Source: an uncultured Clostridia bacterium (GTDB taxonomy: Bacteria; Bacillota; Clostridia; Oscillospirales; Acutalibacteraceae). Taken from it: DNA of 64,000 nt. This document shows, piece after piece, positions 7,620 through 16,566 of the stretch. The notes under the pieces are model-generated. The model worked only from the letters and a program-made list of their open reading frames with translations. It was not told the origin of the DNA and did no database searches. The stretch lies in the NCBI GenBank assembly GCA_947625485.1, contig CANQOP010000010.1:1-64000 (forward strand). Reading direction: 5' to 3'. Within the stretch, counting starts at the first letter, position 1. Each line of letters begins with the position of its first letter. The translations under genes were made by a program, and so were the position numbers.

Positions 7620-10004
7620 TTACTCAACCTTTTCGGGAGATTCTGCCGCGTCAGATGTCGGTGCTTCAGCAGGCGTTTCCTTTTCCTCAGGTTCCTTAAC
7701 CTTTTTCACTGCCTTTTCTATTTTCTTGCCCGCAGGCTTTACGATTTCGGTCTTTTTAATCGTTTTCTTCTTTGTTGTGCTCTCGGGCTTTGGCATTGTG
7801 TGGTTGTACTCAAACGCTATCATTGCGAGCGGAGGAACGGTTACAACAATGCTCTGCTTCTTGTAGTTCCAAGCAACTCTCTCGGCCTTTTTGTCGGTCT
7901 GGGCATAGTCGCCCGTGCCTCCGAATTCAGAGTCGTCGCTGTTGAATACCGCCTTGTAGTTTCCGAGGTTCGGAACGCCTACGCGGTAGTCCTCGCGCAC
8001 AACGGGGGTGAAGTTGCAGATACAGAGTATCGACTTCTTTCCGTTCTTTGTCTTACGAACGAGGCTGACAACGGAGCTCTGGTAGTCGTCACAGCTCATC
8101 CACTCAAAGCCCTCGGGGTTGAAATCCTGCTCGTAGAACGCCTTGTTGTCCTTGTAGAAGTGCTGGAGCGCGCGGTAATATCTCTGCATATCGGCGTTGT
8201 TCTTGTTGTCGTCAATAAGGAACCACTGGAGTCCGACCTGCGAATTCCACTCGTCGTACTGAGCAAACTCCTGACCCATAAAGAGGAGTTTTTTGCCGGG
8301 GTGAGCGAACATAAAGCCGTAGGCTACGCGAAGGTTGGCGAACTTCTGCCAGTCGTCGCCCGGCATTTTGTTAATCATCGAGCATTTTCCGTAAACGACT
8401 TCATCGTGAGAAAGCACCTGAATGAATTTCTCCGTGTACGCGTAAATCATCGAGAAAGTGAGCTTGCCGTGCTCGTACTGACGGTAAACGGGGTCCTTAG
8501 ATATATACTCGAGGAAGTCGTTCATCCAGCCCATATTCCACTTTAGCGAGAAGCCGAGACCGTCCTGATGAACGCTTCTTGTAACGCCTGCCCAAGCCGT
8601 ACTCTCCTCGGCTATTACGAGAGTGCCCGGAGCGTGCTGTTCAACCATAGAATTTAAGTGCTTAAAGAACTCCACCGCGTCAAGGTTTTCCCTTCCGCCG
8701 TAAATGTTCGGAAGCCACTGACCGTCGCTCTTGCCGTAGTCGAGGTAGAGCATGGACGCGACCGCGTCAACGCGCAGGCCGTCGAGGTGGAATTTATTAA
8801 GCCAGAAGAGCCCGCTCGCAATAAGGAAGTTTCTGACCTCGTTGCGCTCGTAATTGAAAATGAAGGTTCCCCAGTCGGGGTGCTCGCCGCGGCGCGGGTC
8901 GGGGTGCTCGTAGAGACAGGTGCCGTCGAAGCGGCCAAGACCGTGGCTGTCCTTCGGGAAGTGAGCGGGTACCCAGTCGAGGAACACTCCTATTCCGAGG
9001 GAGTGCATATGGTCGATAAAGTACATAAAATCCTCGGGGTTGCCGAAACGCGAGGTGGGAGCGAAGTAGCCTGTTACCTGATAGCCCCAGCTTCCGTCGA
9101 ACGGGTGCTCAAGAATACCCATAAGCTCAATGTGTGTGTAGCCCATATCGACAACGTACTCGCCGAGCTTATCGGCAATCTCCCTGTAGTTTAGAAAACT
9201 GCCGTCCTCGTGCTGTCTCCAGGAGCCGAGGTGGACCTCATAAATAGACATAGGACTCGTGTTATAGTCGTAGGTCTTTCTGTCGGTCATCCATTTTTCG
9301 TCCTGCCACTCGTAGGAGGAGAGGTCGTTTACGATAGACGCCGTTTCGGGGCGCATCTGCTGAGTGTAGCCGAACGGGTCGGTCTTGTCGACGCAAAAAC
9401 CGTCGACTGTCTTGACCTGGAATTTATACATCTCATTCTCGCCTATATTCGGAATGAAGATTTCGTGTACGCCGACTTCGCTTACCTTGCTCATCATATG
9501 TATCGCGGGATTCCAGTTGTTAAAGTTACCGATTACGGAAACGCGCTGAGCGTTAGGCGCCCACACGTCAAAGAGCACGCCCTCGACGCCGTTGATGGTT
9601 TTCTTATGCGCGCCGAGCTTTTCGTATAGGTCGTAGTGAGTGCCCTGTCCGAACAGATAGCCGTCCACCTCGGAAAACTGCGTCGGGAAAGCGTTGCTGT
9701 CCTCGCCCTCGTAACAGTTGCCTTCCTCGTCCCACGCGCGGTAGAAATAGCTGAAGACTCTGTCGGTATGAATGTTGGCGGCGAAAATACCCTTTTCGTG
9801 AATGAGAAACGCGCGGTGAACCTCACCGTTATCCTTGTTTACGAACTCAACGGAGTTGCAGTGCGGAAGATAAATCGCTATTCTCAGTCCGTACTCCGTG
9901 GTGTGAGGACCAAGAAGTCCGCGCGGCATATTATTGTACATATATGCGACCTGAGTGAGGTATTCTTCGTTAAAAAGCTTCCTCATATCATAATCAATTT
10001 CCAT
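7620..10004 (-). CDS. glgB: 1,4-alpha-glucan branching enzyme (glycogen branching)
   Basis: 794 residues from ATG 10004, which is spaced 7 bases from GAGG; a TTG six bases upstream is too close. An N-terminal extension precedes the CBM48-like module (VIGNFNNWN), then the GH13 barrel with the nucleophile Asp in GLRVDAVASML (about 413), the acid Glu in AEEST (about 463) and the third Asp in LSHDEV (about 531). It forms alpha-1,6 branches in glycogen. The length exceeds the usual 630-730 because of the extension and a C-terminal tail of about 60 residues rich in Lys, Glu, Pro and Thr. No other glycogen gene is adjacent. The tail is low complexity and of unknown use. Confidence 0.95.
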   Translation of the reverse strand: MEIDYDMRKLFNEEYLTQVAYMYNNMPRGLLGPHTTEYGLRIAIYLPHCNSVEFVNKDNGEVHRAFLIHEKGIFAANIHTDRVFSYFYRAWDEEGNCYEGEDSNAFPTQFSEVDGYLFGQGTHYDLYEKLGAHKKTINGVEGVLFDVWAPNAQRVSVIGNFNNWNPAIHMMSKVSEVGVHEIFIPNIGENEMYKFQVKTVDGFCVDKTDPFGYTQQMRPETASIVNDLSSYEWQDEKWMTDRKTYDYNTSPMSIYEVHLGSWRQHEDGSFLNYREIADKLGEYVVDMGYTHIELMGILEHPFDGSWGYQVTGYFAPTSRFGNPEDFMYFIDHMHSLGIGVFLDWVPAHFPKDSHGLGRFDGTCLYEHPDPRRGEHPDWGTFIFNYERNEVRNFLIASGLFWLNKFHLDGLRVDAVASMLYLDYGKSDGQWLPNIYGGRENLDAVEFFKHLNSMVEQHAPGTLVIAEESTAWAGVTRSVHQDGLGFSLKWNMGWMNDFLEYISKDPVYRQYEHGKLTFSMIYAYTEKFIQVLSHDEVVYGKCSMINKMPGDDWQKFANLRVAYGFMFAHPGKKLLFMGQEFAQYDEWNSQVGLQWFLIDDNKNNADMQRYYRALQHFYKDNKAFYEQDFNPEGFEWMSCDDYQSSVVSLVRKTKNGKKSILCICNFTPVVREDYRVGVPNLGNYKAVFNSDDSEFGGTGDYAQTDKKAERVAWNYKKQSIVVTVPPLAMIAFEYNHTMPKPESTTKKKTIKKTEIVKPAGKKIEKAVKKVKEPEEKETPAEAPTSDAAESPEKVE

Positions 10005-10127
10005 AATCAAGCCTCATTTCTTAGCATTATCTCAATATAATATTTTGCGCGAGCAAGCATTATTCGCCACCTTGTGCATTTTACTATATTTCGCATAAAA
10101 TTATATAATATTTTAGTATATTTTTCT

Positions 10128-10182
10128 ATAGGCACTTGATTAATTTAGTCGTTTATGCTACTATAATAGAAAAAGTGTCTAT
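10128..10182 (+). promoter_or_regulatory. Candidate TetR operator and promoter
   Basis: An imperfect inverted repeat, ATAGGCACTT (10128-10137) and AAGTGTCTAT (10173-10182), matching at 9 of 10 positions, brackets a TATAAT (10162-10167) directly before the TetR-family gene. Autoregulation is a reasonable inference; the wide spacing between the arms is unusual for one dimer. Confidence 0.4.
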
Positions 10183-10199
10183 TAAATAGGTGGGAAACT

Positions 10200-10736
10200 A
10201 TGGATTTAAGGGTGAAAAGAACACAAAAAAACATAAAGGACGCCTTTTACCAGCTCAGAAAAAAGAAGGGTCTCGAAAAAATAAGCGTTAAGGAGCTAAG
10301 CGAGCTTGCTATGATAAACAAGGCGACCTTCTATCTTCACTATCACGACGTTTACGACCTTTCGGCAAAGCTCGAAAACGAGCTTATCACGCAGATGATT
10401 GATGAGCTGCGTGAAATTAAGCTTCAGAACGGAGCGGACGAAGTGCTCCGTTTCTCGGAGGCGCTCAGGAAGTCTATCATATCCCACCTTGACGAAATTG
10501 ATATATTGTTTTCGGGTTACAGCAATAACCATTTTATTAATCACCTCGAAGACAGGCTCAAGGAATACATTTTCACCACGTTTAAGCACATAAAAAACGA
10601 CGAGGAAACGAACGTTATCCTGACGTTCTTTATCCAGGGCTCCTACCACACCCACATTCGCAACCGTACGATTTCTCCTGACATATTGGAGAAGGCAACC
10701 TCTCAGTTGTTTTCCAGACTTATCGGCGGACTTTAG
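10200..10736 (+). CDS. TetR/AcrR-family transcriptional regulator
   Basis: 178 residues. The N-terminal helix-turn-helix is clear: RVKRTQKNIKDAFYQL, then the recognition segment ISVKELSELAMINKATFYLH and YHDVYDL. The C-terminal ligand domain is variable as usual. The ATG at 10200 follows TAGGTGGG. It is transcribed away from glgB and ends at a strong hairpin. The ligand and targets are unknown; the nearest genes are glgB (divergent) and fba (convergent). Confidence 0.9.
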   Translation: MDLRVKRTQKNIKDAFYQLRKKKGLEKISVKELSELAMINKATFYLHYHDVYDLSAKLENELITQMIDELREIKLQNGADEVLRFSEALRKSIISHLDEIDILFSGYSNNHFINHLEDRLKEYIFTTFKHIKNDEETNVILTFFIQGSYHTHIRNRTISPDILEKATSQLFSRLIGGL

Positions 10737-10754
10737 TGTAATACACAAAAATAA

Positions 10755-10802
10755 CGCGGAACAGGGGAAACCCTGTTCCGCGATTTTCCGCTTTTTCTTT
10801 TT
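10755..10802 (+). terminator. Intrinsic terminator after the TetR gene
   Basis: A perfect 12-base stem (CGCGGAACAGGG with its complement) and a GAAA loop are followed by a T-rich tract. The A-rich left flank may let it work for fba on the minus strand too. Confidence 0.85.
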
Positions 10803-10819
10803 ATATAAGCAATTAAATA

Positions 10820-11686
10820 TTAAGCTTTTCCGACGGAACCGAAGAGTTCCATTTTCTCTTTAACAGTAGCCTTGATAGCTTCCGCTCCCGGAGCGAGTAG
10901 CTTACGCGGGTCGAAGCCCTTGCCCTGAAGGTCCTTGCCTGCCTCGATATACTCTCTCGTAGCCGCCGCGAAAGCGAGCTGGCATTCTGTGTTTACATTG
11001 ATTTTGGAAACGCCGAGAGTGATAGCCTTCTTAATCATATCAGCCGGAATACCCGTACCGCCGTGGAGAACCAGAGGCATTTCGCCTGTAAGCTGCTGGA
11101 TAGCGTCCAGCGTATCGAAGGAAAGTCCCTGCCAGTTTTCGGGATACTTGCCATGAATGTTACCGATACCTGCGGCGAGCATTGTTACGCCGAGGTCTGC
11201 AACCATTTTGCACTCCTGAGGGTCTGCGCACTCGCCTGTTCCGACAACGCCGTCTTCTTCGCCGCCGATTGCGCCGACCTCTGCCTCGATAGAGAGACCG
11301 AGCTTGCTGCATATGTCTACAAGCTCCTTGGTTTTCTCAACATTCTCCTCGATAGGATAGTGCGAGCCGTCGAACATAATGGAGCTGAAGCCAGCCTCTA
11401 TGCAAGCCTTTGCGCCCTCGTAGGAGCCGTGATCAAGGTGAAGTGCAACGGGAACTGTGATTTTTAGCTCTTCAAGCATACCGTTTACCATACCTACTAC
11501 GGTCTTGTAGCCGCACATATACTTGCCTGCGCCCTCGGAAACGCCGAGAATTACAGGTGACTTGAGCTCTTCCGCCGTGAGAAGAATGGACTTTGTCCAC
11601 TCAAGGTTATTGATGTTGAACTGACCTACTGCGTAGTGGCCTGCCTTTGCTTTTGTGAGCATTTCTTTTGCGTTTACTAATGGCAT
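10820..11686 (-). CDS. fba: Class II fructose-1,6-bisphosphate aldolase
   Basis: 288 residues, the usual length for the bacterial class IIB type. The LHLDHG motif (about 82-87) holds the catalytic Asp and the first zinc His; the second and third zinc His are in GIGNIHGKYP and LVLHGGTGIP. KINVNTECQ near 230 binds the phosphate. It cleaves fructose 1,6-bisphosphate in glycolysis or makes it in gluconeogenesis, in the cytoplasm. The ATG follows GGAGG. It is a single-gene unit. Confidence 0.96.
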   Translation of the reverse strand: MPLVNAKEMLTKAKAGHYAVGQFNINNLEWTKSILLTAEELKSPVILGVSEGAGKYMCGYKTVVGMVNGMLEELKITVPVALHLDHGSYEGAKACIEAGFSSIMFDGSHYPIEENVEKTKELVDICSKLGLSIEAEVGAIGGEEDGVVGTGECADPQECKMVADLGVTMLAAGIGNIHGKYPENWQGLSFDTLDAIQQLTGEMPLVLHGGTGIPADMIKKAITLGVSKINVNTECQLAFAAATREYIEAGKDLQGKGFDPRKLLAPGAEAIKATVKEKMELFGSVGKA

Positions 11687-11837
11687 AATAAATACCTCCG
11701 AATAAAAATTTCATACAGTGTACGTCTGCAACTGCACGCTTAACCTCATAATAACACAATTTTGCGGTAATATAAAGCTATTTTGGAAAATATTTTCAAA
11801 TTTTGTTGAAACATCTTCGGTTCGATAAAATTACCTG

Positions 11838-11866
11838 TTGTTTTTAATTAAAAAAAGATATATAAT
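11838..11866 (+). promoter_or_regulatory. Promoter of the HtrA-type protease gene
   Basis: TTGTTT (11838-11843) and TATAAT (11861-11866) are 17 bases apart. Transcription from here gives a leader of about 170 bases. Confidence 0.55.
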
Positions 11867-11872
11867 TATTAT

Positions 11873-12045
11873 CGAAATGTTTATAACCGCAGAAAATGTT
11901 CCCCTGTCTATAAGGCGGCGGTGAACATCTTTGGTTCAGTGGGGGTCAATTTTCCGCTGAACCCGTTGTGCTGCGCACGGTCTATGCTTGTTAAAAGCAA
12001 AGCTTTGAACCGCATAAGGCATAAAAAGAATAGGAGAATAAGAGT
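11873..12045 (+). other. Structured mRNA leader of the HtrA-type gene
   Basis: The leader contains several successive inverted repeats: ATGTTC/GAACAT (11896-11901 and 11923-11928), GGTTCAG/CTGAACC (11933-11939 and 11957-11963), GTGC/GCAC (11968-11978) and CAAAGCTTTG near 12000. This is more structure than an ordinary leader. I cannot match it to a known riboswitch. The ribosome site is AGGAG before ATG 12046. Confidence 0.4.
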
Positions 12046-13554
12046 ATGAACGATAATGAATTTTATACAAATAATCCGAACGGCGCTCAGCCGCCGCAAA
12101 CGCCGCAATTTCCGCAGTCTCAGGTTAATCAGCCGCAGACCCCTCAGCCGCCGGTTGCTCCGCCGCCTGCTCCTCAGGCTGTGAGAGCACCGTATAATCC
12201 GTCTAATCAGCAGGCATATCAGCAGAATACATATCAGGAAAATTCGGCACCCGTATCGCAGCAGTTTAACGGCTATCAGCCGCAGCAGACATATTATAAT
12301 GCACCCTACCGCGCGCCCCAGCCCCAGCCTCATCCTCATCCGAAGAACAATTCCAACACGGGACTGAAGGTTTTAACGGCTGTTGTAATTACTCTGCTTA
12401 TAGCGTGTATTGCGGGCTTTACCTCTTATATTGCGCTCAATCCGCGCGGAGACGGATTTGTTGAGGAGCAGAACTCGCCGACCGAGGGCTTTACGTTCCC
12501 GTCGAGCGCTGTGTTCCCCGAAACGGAGAGCACCGCTCCCGATAAGGATTACACAGAGTCCGACGCGAGGGATAAAATAAAAGCCGACTTTAAGGGTATA
12601 GACCTCGTAAAAAAGCCGAAGAAGGTCAGAGACAACGAGTACGGCTCGTCATACGCGTTTAAGAATGTCGAGAAATCGGTCGTAGGAATTATCGGTTACG
12701 TTGACGGACAGGAGGGCACGGTTGACAGCTTTACCGATATGGGAAGCGGAGTTATAATCACTTCCGACGGCTATATCCTCACAAACTCCCATATTGTGAA
12801 CGACAGCCGCACCGCGTACAAATTTAAGGTAATCACAGACGATAAGAAGGAGTACAAAGCGGGTGTGGTCGGATACGACAGCAGAAGCGACCTTTCCGTG
12901 CTTAAAATTGACGCTCACGGTCTCACCCCCGCGACGTTCGGCGACAGCGATGAAATAGATGTGACGGAGGACGTTATCATAGTCGGAAATCCGCGGAGCC
13001 TCAACTACCAGAACTCTGTGACGAAGGGAATAGTCTCCGCCGTAAACCGCAAGACCTCTATGCGCAATAACGTGAAGTATATTCAGACCGACGCGGCAAT
13101 CAACCCCGGAAACAGCGGAGGCCCGATGTGCAATATGTACGGGCAGGTTATCGGAATTTCCACCTCAAAAATTGCGCTTGAGGATTACGAGGGTATGTGT
13201 TTTGCTATCCCGAGCCGCACCGTCAAGAGCGTAGCCGACGATATTATTAAAAACGGCTATGTTACGGGGCGCGTGAAGATAGGCATAACAGGCTCGGTAG
13301 TTATGATAGGAGATACGGGGAAAAAAGGTATCGAAATTGCTGAAATAAGTAAGGGCGGTCCTCTGGACGGAACAGAAGCACGTGAGGGCGACGTTGTTAC
13401 GGCTCTCGCAGGGAAGGCGACCACGGACTTCTCCGCTATTTACGATATTCTCGAGGAGCATAAGGCAGGAGACGAGGTTGAGATCACCGTATATAAGTCC
13501 GATACGGGTAAGGAAGTTAAGTTTAAAATTAAGCTCCAGGCGGACGAAAATTAA
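12046..13554 (+). CDS. Membrane-anchored HtrA/DegP-type serine protease with PDZ domain
   Basis: 502 residues. An unusually long cytoplasmic N-terminus (1-100) is rich in Pro and Gln, followed by one membrane helix (about 106-131). The trypsin-like domain has His249 in TNSHIV, Asp282 in DLSVLK and Ser357 in NPGNSGGPM. A PDZ domain covers about 410-500. HtrA proteases degrade or refold misfolded envelope proteins outside the membrane. The protein is placed between housekeeping genes and has its own promoter, structured leader and terminator. Confidence 0.93.
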   Translation: MNDNEFYTNNPNGAQPPQTPQFPQSQVNQPQTPQPPVAPPPAPQAVRAPYNPSNQQAYQQNTYQENSAPVSQQFNGYQPQQTYYNAPYRAPQPQPHPHPKNNSNTGLKVLTAVVITLLIACIAGFTSYIALNPRGDGFVEEQNSPTEGFTFPSSAVFPETESTAPDKDYTESDARDKIKADFKGIDLVKKPKKVRDNEYGSSYAFKNVEKSVVGIIGYVDGQEGTVDSFTDMGSGVIITSDGYILTNSHIVNDSRTAYKFKVITDDKKEYKAGVVGYDSRSDLSVLKIDAHGLTPATFGDSDEIDVTEDVIIVGNPRSLNYQNSVTKGIVSAVNRKTSMRNNVKYIQTDAAINPGNSGGPMCNMYGQVIGISTSKIALEDYEGMCFAIPSRTVKSVADDIIKNGYVTGRVKIGITGSVVMIGDTGKKGIEIAEISKGGPLDGTEAREGDVVTALAGKATTDFSAIYDILEEHKAGDEVEITVYKSDTGKEVKFKIKLQADEN

Positions 13555-13583
13555 TTTTTTATAAACCCGGTATACGACAAGGA

Positions 13584-13613
13584 GGAACGGTAAACTTACT
13601 GTTCCGCTTTTTG
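13584..13613 (+). terminator. Intrinsic terminator after the HtrA gene
   Basis: GGAACGGTAA pairs with TTACTGTTCC (two G-T pairs) and is followed by GCTTTTTG. Confidence 0.7.
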
Positions 13614-13745
13614 TGTAGCGGTTGAGTCTGTTGAGTATTAATATGAGTATATAATCTGAGTATAAATCAATGCAAATATTGGGGATAAATAGGCGTTAAT
13701 TTGTCCTTATTTGAAATTTCCCATACAATTTTAAGAAAAAAACTA

Positions 13746-13774
13746 TTGTAAAGTTGTCCCATCTGGGTTATAAT
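13746..13774 (+). promoter_or_regulatory. Promoter of the GGGtGRT operon
   Basis: TTGTAA (13746-13751) and TATAAT (13769-13774) are 17 bases apart. The leader is about 60 bases and holds a GC-rich inverted repeat (GCGCGGTTGCCGCGGC) before AAAGGAG. Confidence 0.6.
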
Positions 13775-13839
13775 AATTGTGTTTAAGCAGTCGCGCGGTT
13801 GCCGCGGCATAACAACAATATTGAAAGGAGCAGGTATAT

Positions 13840-14532
13840 ATGATTTATTCATCAGAAGTTGAAAACATGTGTACAGTTGCTAAAGGACCTAACCACGGTC
13901 CCGCGCCTATTCCCGAAGAGGGCAAATGGGTAAAATCTTATGACATTAAAGATATCAGCGGTCTTTCCCACGGTGTTGGTTGGTGTGCGCCTCAGCAGGG
14001 CGCCTGCAAGCTGACGCTTAACGTAAAGGACGGTATCGTTGAGGAAGCTCTTGTAGAGACAATCGGATGTTCGGGTATGACTCACTCCGCGGCTATGGCA
14101 GCGGAAATTCTTCCGAACAAGACACTTCTCGAGTGCCTCAACACAGACCTTGTATGCGACGCTATCAACGTTGCTATGAAGAACATCTTCCTCCAGCTCG
14201 TTTACGGCCGCAGCCAGACTGCTTTCTCCGAGGGCGGTCTCCCTATCGGCGCAGGTCTCGAGGACCTCGGCAAGGGACTGAGAAGTCAGGTAGGTACAAT
14301 GTACTCCACAAATAAGAAGGGCGTTCGCTATATGGAAATGGCGGAGGGCTATGTCCTCAAAATCGCTCTTGATGAGAACGACGAGGTTTGCGGATACCAG
14401 TTCGTGAGACTCGGCAAAATGCTCGAGGATATTCGTCACGGCGCTGCGCCTGACGAGGCATATAAGAACAACATAGGTCAGTACGGCCGTTTCGACAACG
14501 CCGCTAAGTACATCGACCCGCGTGAAGAATAA
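13840..14532 (+). CDS. NifU/IscU-like iron-sulfur scaffold protein of the GGGtGRT pair
   Basis: 230 residues; ATG 13840 follows AAAGGAG. Cys residues at CAPQQGAC (about 46-53) and in TIGCSGMTHSAAMAAE resemble the scaffold motif of NifU/IscU (GC-A-x-S-x-A-S). Proteins of this type are found directly upstream of GGGtGRT genes in anaerobic Firmicutes and are usually named iron-sulfur scaffold-like. The pair is 20 bases apart and shares one promoter and one terminator. Codon use is strongly biased to C- and T-ending preferred codons, consistent with high expression. A true role in cluster assembly is not shown by the sequence. Confidence 0.8.
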   Translation: MIYSSEVENMCTVAKGPNHGPAPIPEEGKWVKSYDIKDISGLSHGVGWCAPQQGACKLTLNVKDGIVEEALVETIGCSGMTHSAAMAAEILPNKTLLECLNTDLVCDAINVAMKNIFLQLVYGRSQTAFSEGGLPIGAGLEDLGKGLRSQVGTMYSTNKKGVRYMEMAEGYVLKIALDENDEVCGYQFVRLGKMLEDIRHGAAPDEAYKNNIGQYGRFDNAAKYIDPREE

Positions 14533-14552
14533 GGTAAGGGAGGACTTAAACT

Positions 14553-15557
14553 ATGGCAGTTACATTTGAAAGTATGGACAGAAGAATGCCTAAGATTGAG
14601 AAATGCCTTGCTGAATACGGTATTAAAGATCTTGAAGAGGCAAGACAGATTTGCTTAGACAAGGGTTTTAACCCCTACGACATCGTTAAAGATGTTCAGC
14701 CTATCGCGTTCGAGAACGCAGGCTGGGCATATACGCTCGGCTGCGCTGTTGCGATCAAGAAGGGCGTTGAGACGGCTGCTGACGCCGCGGAGGCTATCGG
14801 TATCGGTCTCGAGGCGTTTTGCGTACCCGGTTCGGTTGCCGAGCAGAGAAATGTAGGCCGCGGTCACGGTAACCTCGGCGCTATGCTCCTTAGAGACGAG
14901 ACAAAGTGCTTTGCTTTCCTTGCGGGTCACGAAAGCTTTGCCGCCGCTGAAGGCGCGATCGGTATCGCGCGCAACGCTAACAAGGCGAGGAAAGAACCTC
15001 TGAGAGTTATCCTTAACGGTCTCGGAAAGGACGCCGCTTATATCATTTCCAGAATCAACGGATTCACATATGTGGAGACTGATTTCGATTACTTCACAGG
15101 CGAGCTCAACATCGTAAAGGAGACAGCTTACTCCGACGGCGAGAGAGCTGCGGTTCGCTGCTACGGCGCTAACGACGTTCGTGAGGGCGTTGCGATTATG
15201 CAGAAGGAGAACGTCGGCGTTTCAATCACAGGTAACTCAACCAATCCGACCCGTTTCCAGCACCTCGTTGCAGGCACATACAAAAAGTGGGCTATTGAAA
15301 ACGGCGTAAACTATTTCTCTGTTGCTTCGGGCGGCGGCACAGGCCGTACGCTTCACCCGGACAACATTGCGGCAGGTCCTGCGTCCTACGGTCTCACGGA
15401 CTCTATGGGACGTATGCACGGCGACGCTCAGTTTGCAGGCTCTTCTTCCGTTCCTGCTCACGTTGAGATGATGGGTCTTATCGGTATGGGTAACAACCCG
15501 ATGGTAGGCGCTACGGTTGCCTGCGCTGTTGCGGTTTACGAGAGTCTCAAGAAATAA
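14553..15557 (+). CDS. GGGtGRT family protein
   Basis: 334 residues. The family-naming motif GGGTGRT is at residues 260-266 within SVASGGGTGRTLHPDN. The function of this family is unknown; it is nearly always beside a NifU-like protein, as here. No membrane segment or signal peptide. A GGGAGG ribosome site precedes the ATG. Codon use is highly biased, like that of its partner, so the protein is probably abundant. Gly-rich loops suggest nucleotide or cofactor binding, but this is inference. Confidence 0.92.
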   Translation: MAVTFESMDRRMPKIEKCLAEYGIKDLEEARQICLDKGFNPYDIVKDVQPIAFENAGWAYTLGCAVAIKKGVETAADAAEAIGIGLEAFCVPGSVAEQRNVGRGHGNLGAMLLRDETKCFAFLAGHESFAAAEGAIGIARNANKARKEPLRVILNGLGKDAAYIISRINGFTYVETDFDYFTGELNIVKETAYSDGERAAVRCYGANDVREGVAIMQKENVGVSITGNSTNPTRFQHLVAGTYKKWAIENGVNYFSVASGGGTGRTLHPDNIAAGPASYGLTDSMGRMHGDAQFAGSSSVPAHVEMMGLIGMGNNPMVGATVACAVAVYESLKK

Positions 15558-15587
15558 TTCTCATATATTAATTAATAGAATATAATA

Positions 15588-15618
15588 GAAAACTCCCGAT
15601 AGATGTCGGGAGTTTTTA
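15588..15618. terminator. Intrinsic terminator, probably bidirectional
   Basis: ACTCCCGA/TCGGGAGT with a TAGATG loop, followed by TTTTTATATA. It separates the converging GGGtGRT gene and the gene ending at 15635. Confidence 0.85.
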
Positions 15619-15634
15619 TATATGGTTTTTGGTA

Positions 15635-16432
15635 TCAGTCGTAAATTTCGAGTTCTTCCTTGCAGTCGCTGAGCTTTACCGCTTTATCGTTTCTGTCCGT
15701 TAGAACCTTTATAGTGTTTTTAACTTCCGTTGAACCTTCCTTCTTTACCTTAAAGGAGACAGTGTAGATAGTACCCTTAGAGGTGAAGTCTATTCCGCTG
15801 AGAATAGACGCGTTATAGTAGATGATTCCGTCTTTCTCGTTGTAAATTCCCCCCGAGGTCATTTTCGCGCTGACGTACTCAAGGTAATTTCTGTCATATT
15901 CAGTGTAGCCCTGATAATTCTCGAGGATAACGGGAGTTTTCAGGTTTATTGCCGCGGTAACGGTGTCCCCGACGTAGCATTTCTTGCCGTTTATTGTGCA
16001 GACCTTATCGCTCGCGTGAGTCGGATTGGTAGCAGGAACGACCTTGTCGGGCTTTGCAGCGTTATTCGCAGGCTTACCGTTATTTCCCTTTCCGCCCGAA
16101 CTTTTTGTGGGTTTAGATACTGTGCTCTTGGTTTTTGTCGTGTTGTTATTCTGTTCGCTGTCGGAGGTTTTAGCCCCGTCTTCTTTCGCGGAGGTGGTTT
16201 TTTCGTTGATTCCGTCGGCTTTCCGCTCGGTTGAATCCTTGTCGGAGGCGGTTTCCATCTCGGTTTCAAAAGCTGAGGCTATGGTGGTGTGCTCGGTATT
16301 CATAAGCCTTTCGTTCGCTCTGTTTGTGTTGCCGACTATAAGTACCGCTCCGACAACCGCCGCAGCAATCATCAGCACGACTAAGACAGTCAGAACGATT
16401 TTTTCTTTTAAGCTAAATTTATTTTTTTTCAT
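15635..16432 (-). CDS. Membrane-anchored protein with C-terminal cohesin-like module
   Basis: 265 residues from ATG 16432, which follows GGAAG; the frame extends upstream without a good start. Residues 1-11 are basic, 12-35 form one helix (probably an uncleaved anchor), about 36-140 are a Ser/Thr/Lys-rich linker, and 141-265 form a beta-sandwich-like module with the cohesin-like pattern (GDTVTAAINL, YNASILSGIDFTSKGT, VSFKVK). The design is like that of the secreted protein at 170-1564 but with a membrane anchor. If the module is a true cohesin it would display a dockerin partner; no dockerin is seen in this window. Confidence 0.7.
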   Translation of the reverse strand: MKKNKFSLKEKIVLTVLVVLMIAAAVVGAVLIVGNTNRANERLMNTEHTTIASAFETEMETASDKDSTERKADGINEKTTSAKEDGAKTSDSEQNNNTTKTKSTVSKPTKSSGGKGNNGKPANNAAKPDKVVPATNPTHASDKVCTINGKKCYVGDTVTAAINLKTPVILENYQGYTEYDRNYLEYVSAKMTSGGIYNEKDGIIYYNASILSGIDFTSKGTIYTVSFKVKKEGSTEVKNTIKVLTDRNDKAVKLSDCKEELEIYD

Positions 16433-16566
16433 TTTATGACTTCCCTTACAGTAGCATATCGACAATTTAAGTATATCATTACAGCAAAAATTTATCAACA
16501 AAAAATTCCGCTTTTATTTTTCTGTAAAATGATGTATAATGTGAAAAAACACATCGGAGGACTTAA

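Noticed and set aside
7800-9630. Several frames of 130-250 codons opposite glgB
   Set aside because: They mirror the branching enzyme codons, lack start sites and have no recognisable domains.
13840-15557. Part of a nitrogen-fixation cluster because of the NifU-like motif
   Set aside because: No nif genes are nearby and the GGGtGRT partner defines a different, uncharacterised pair.
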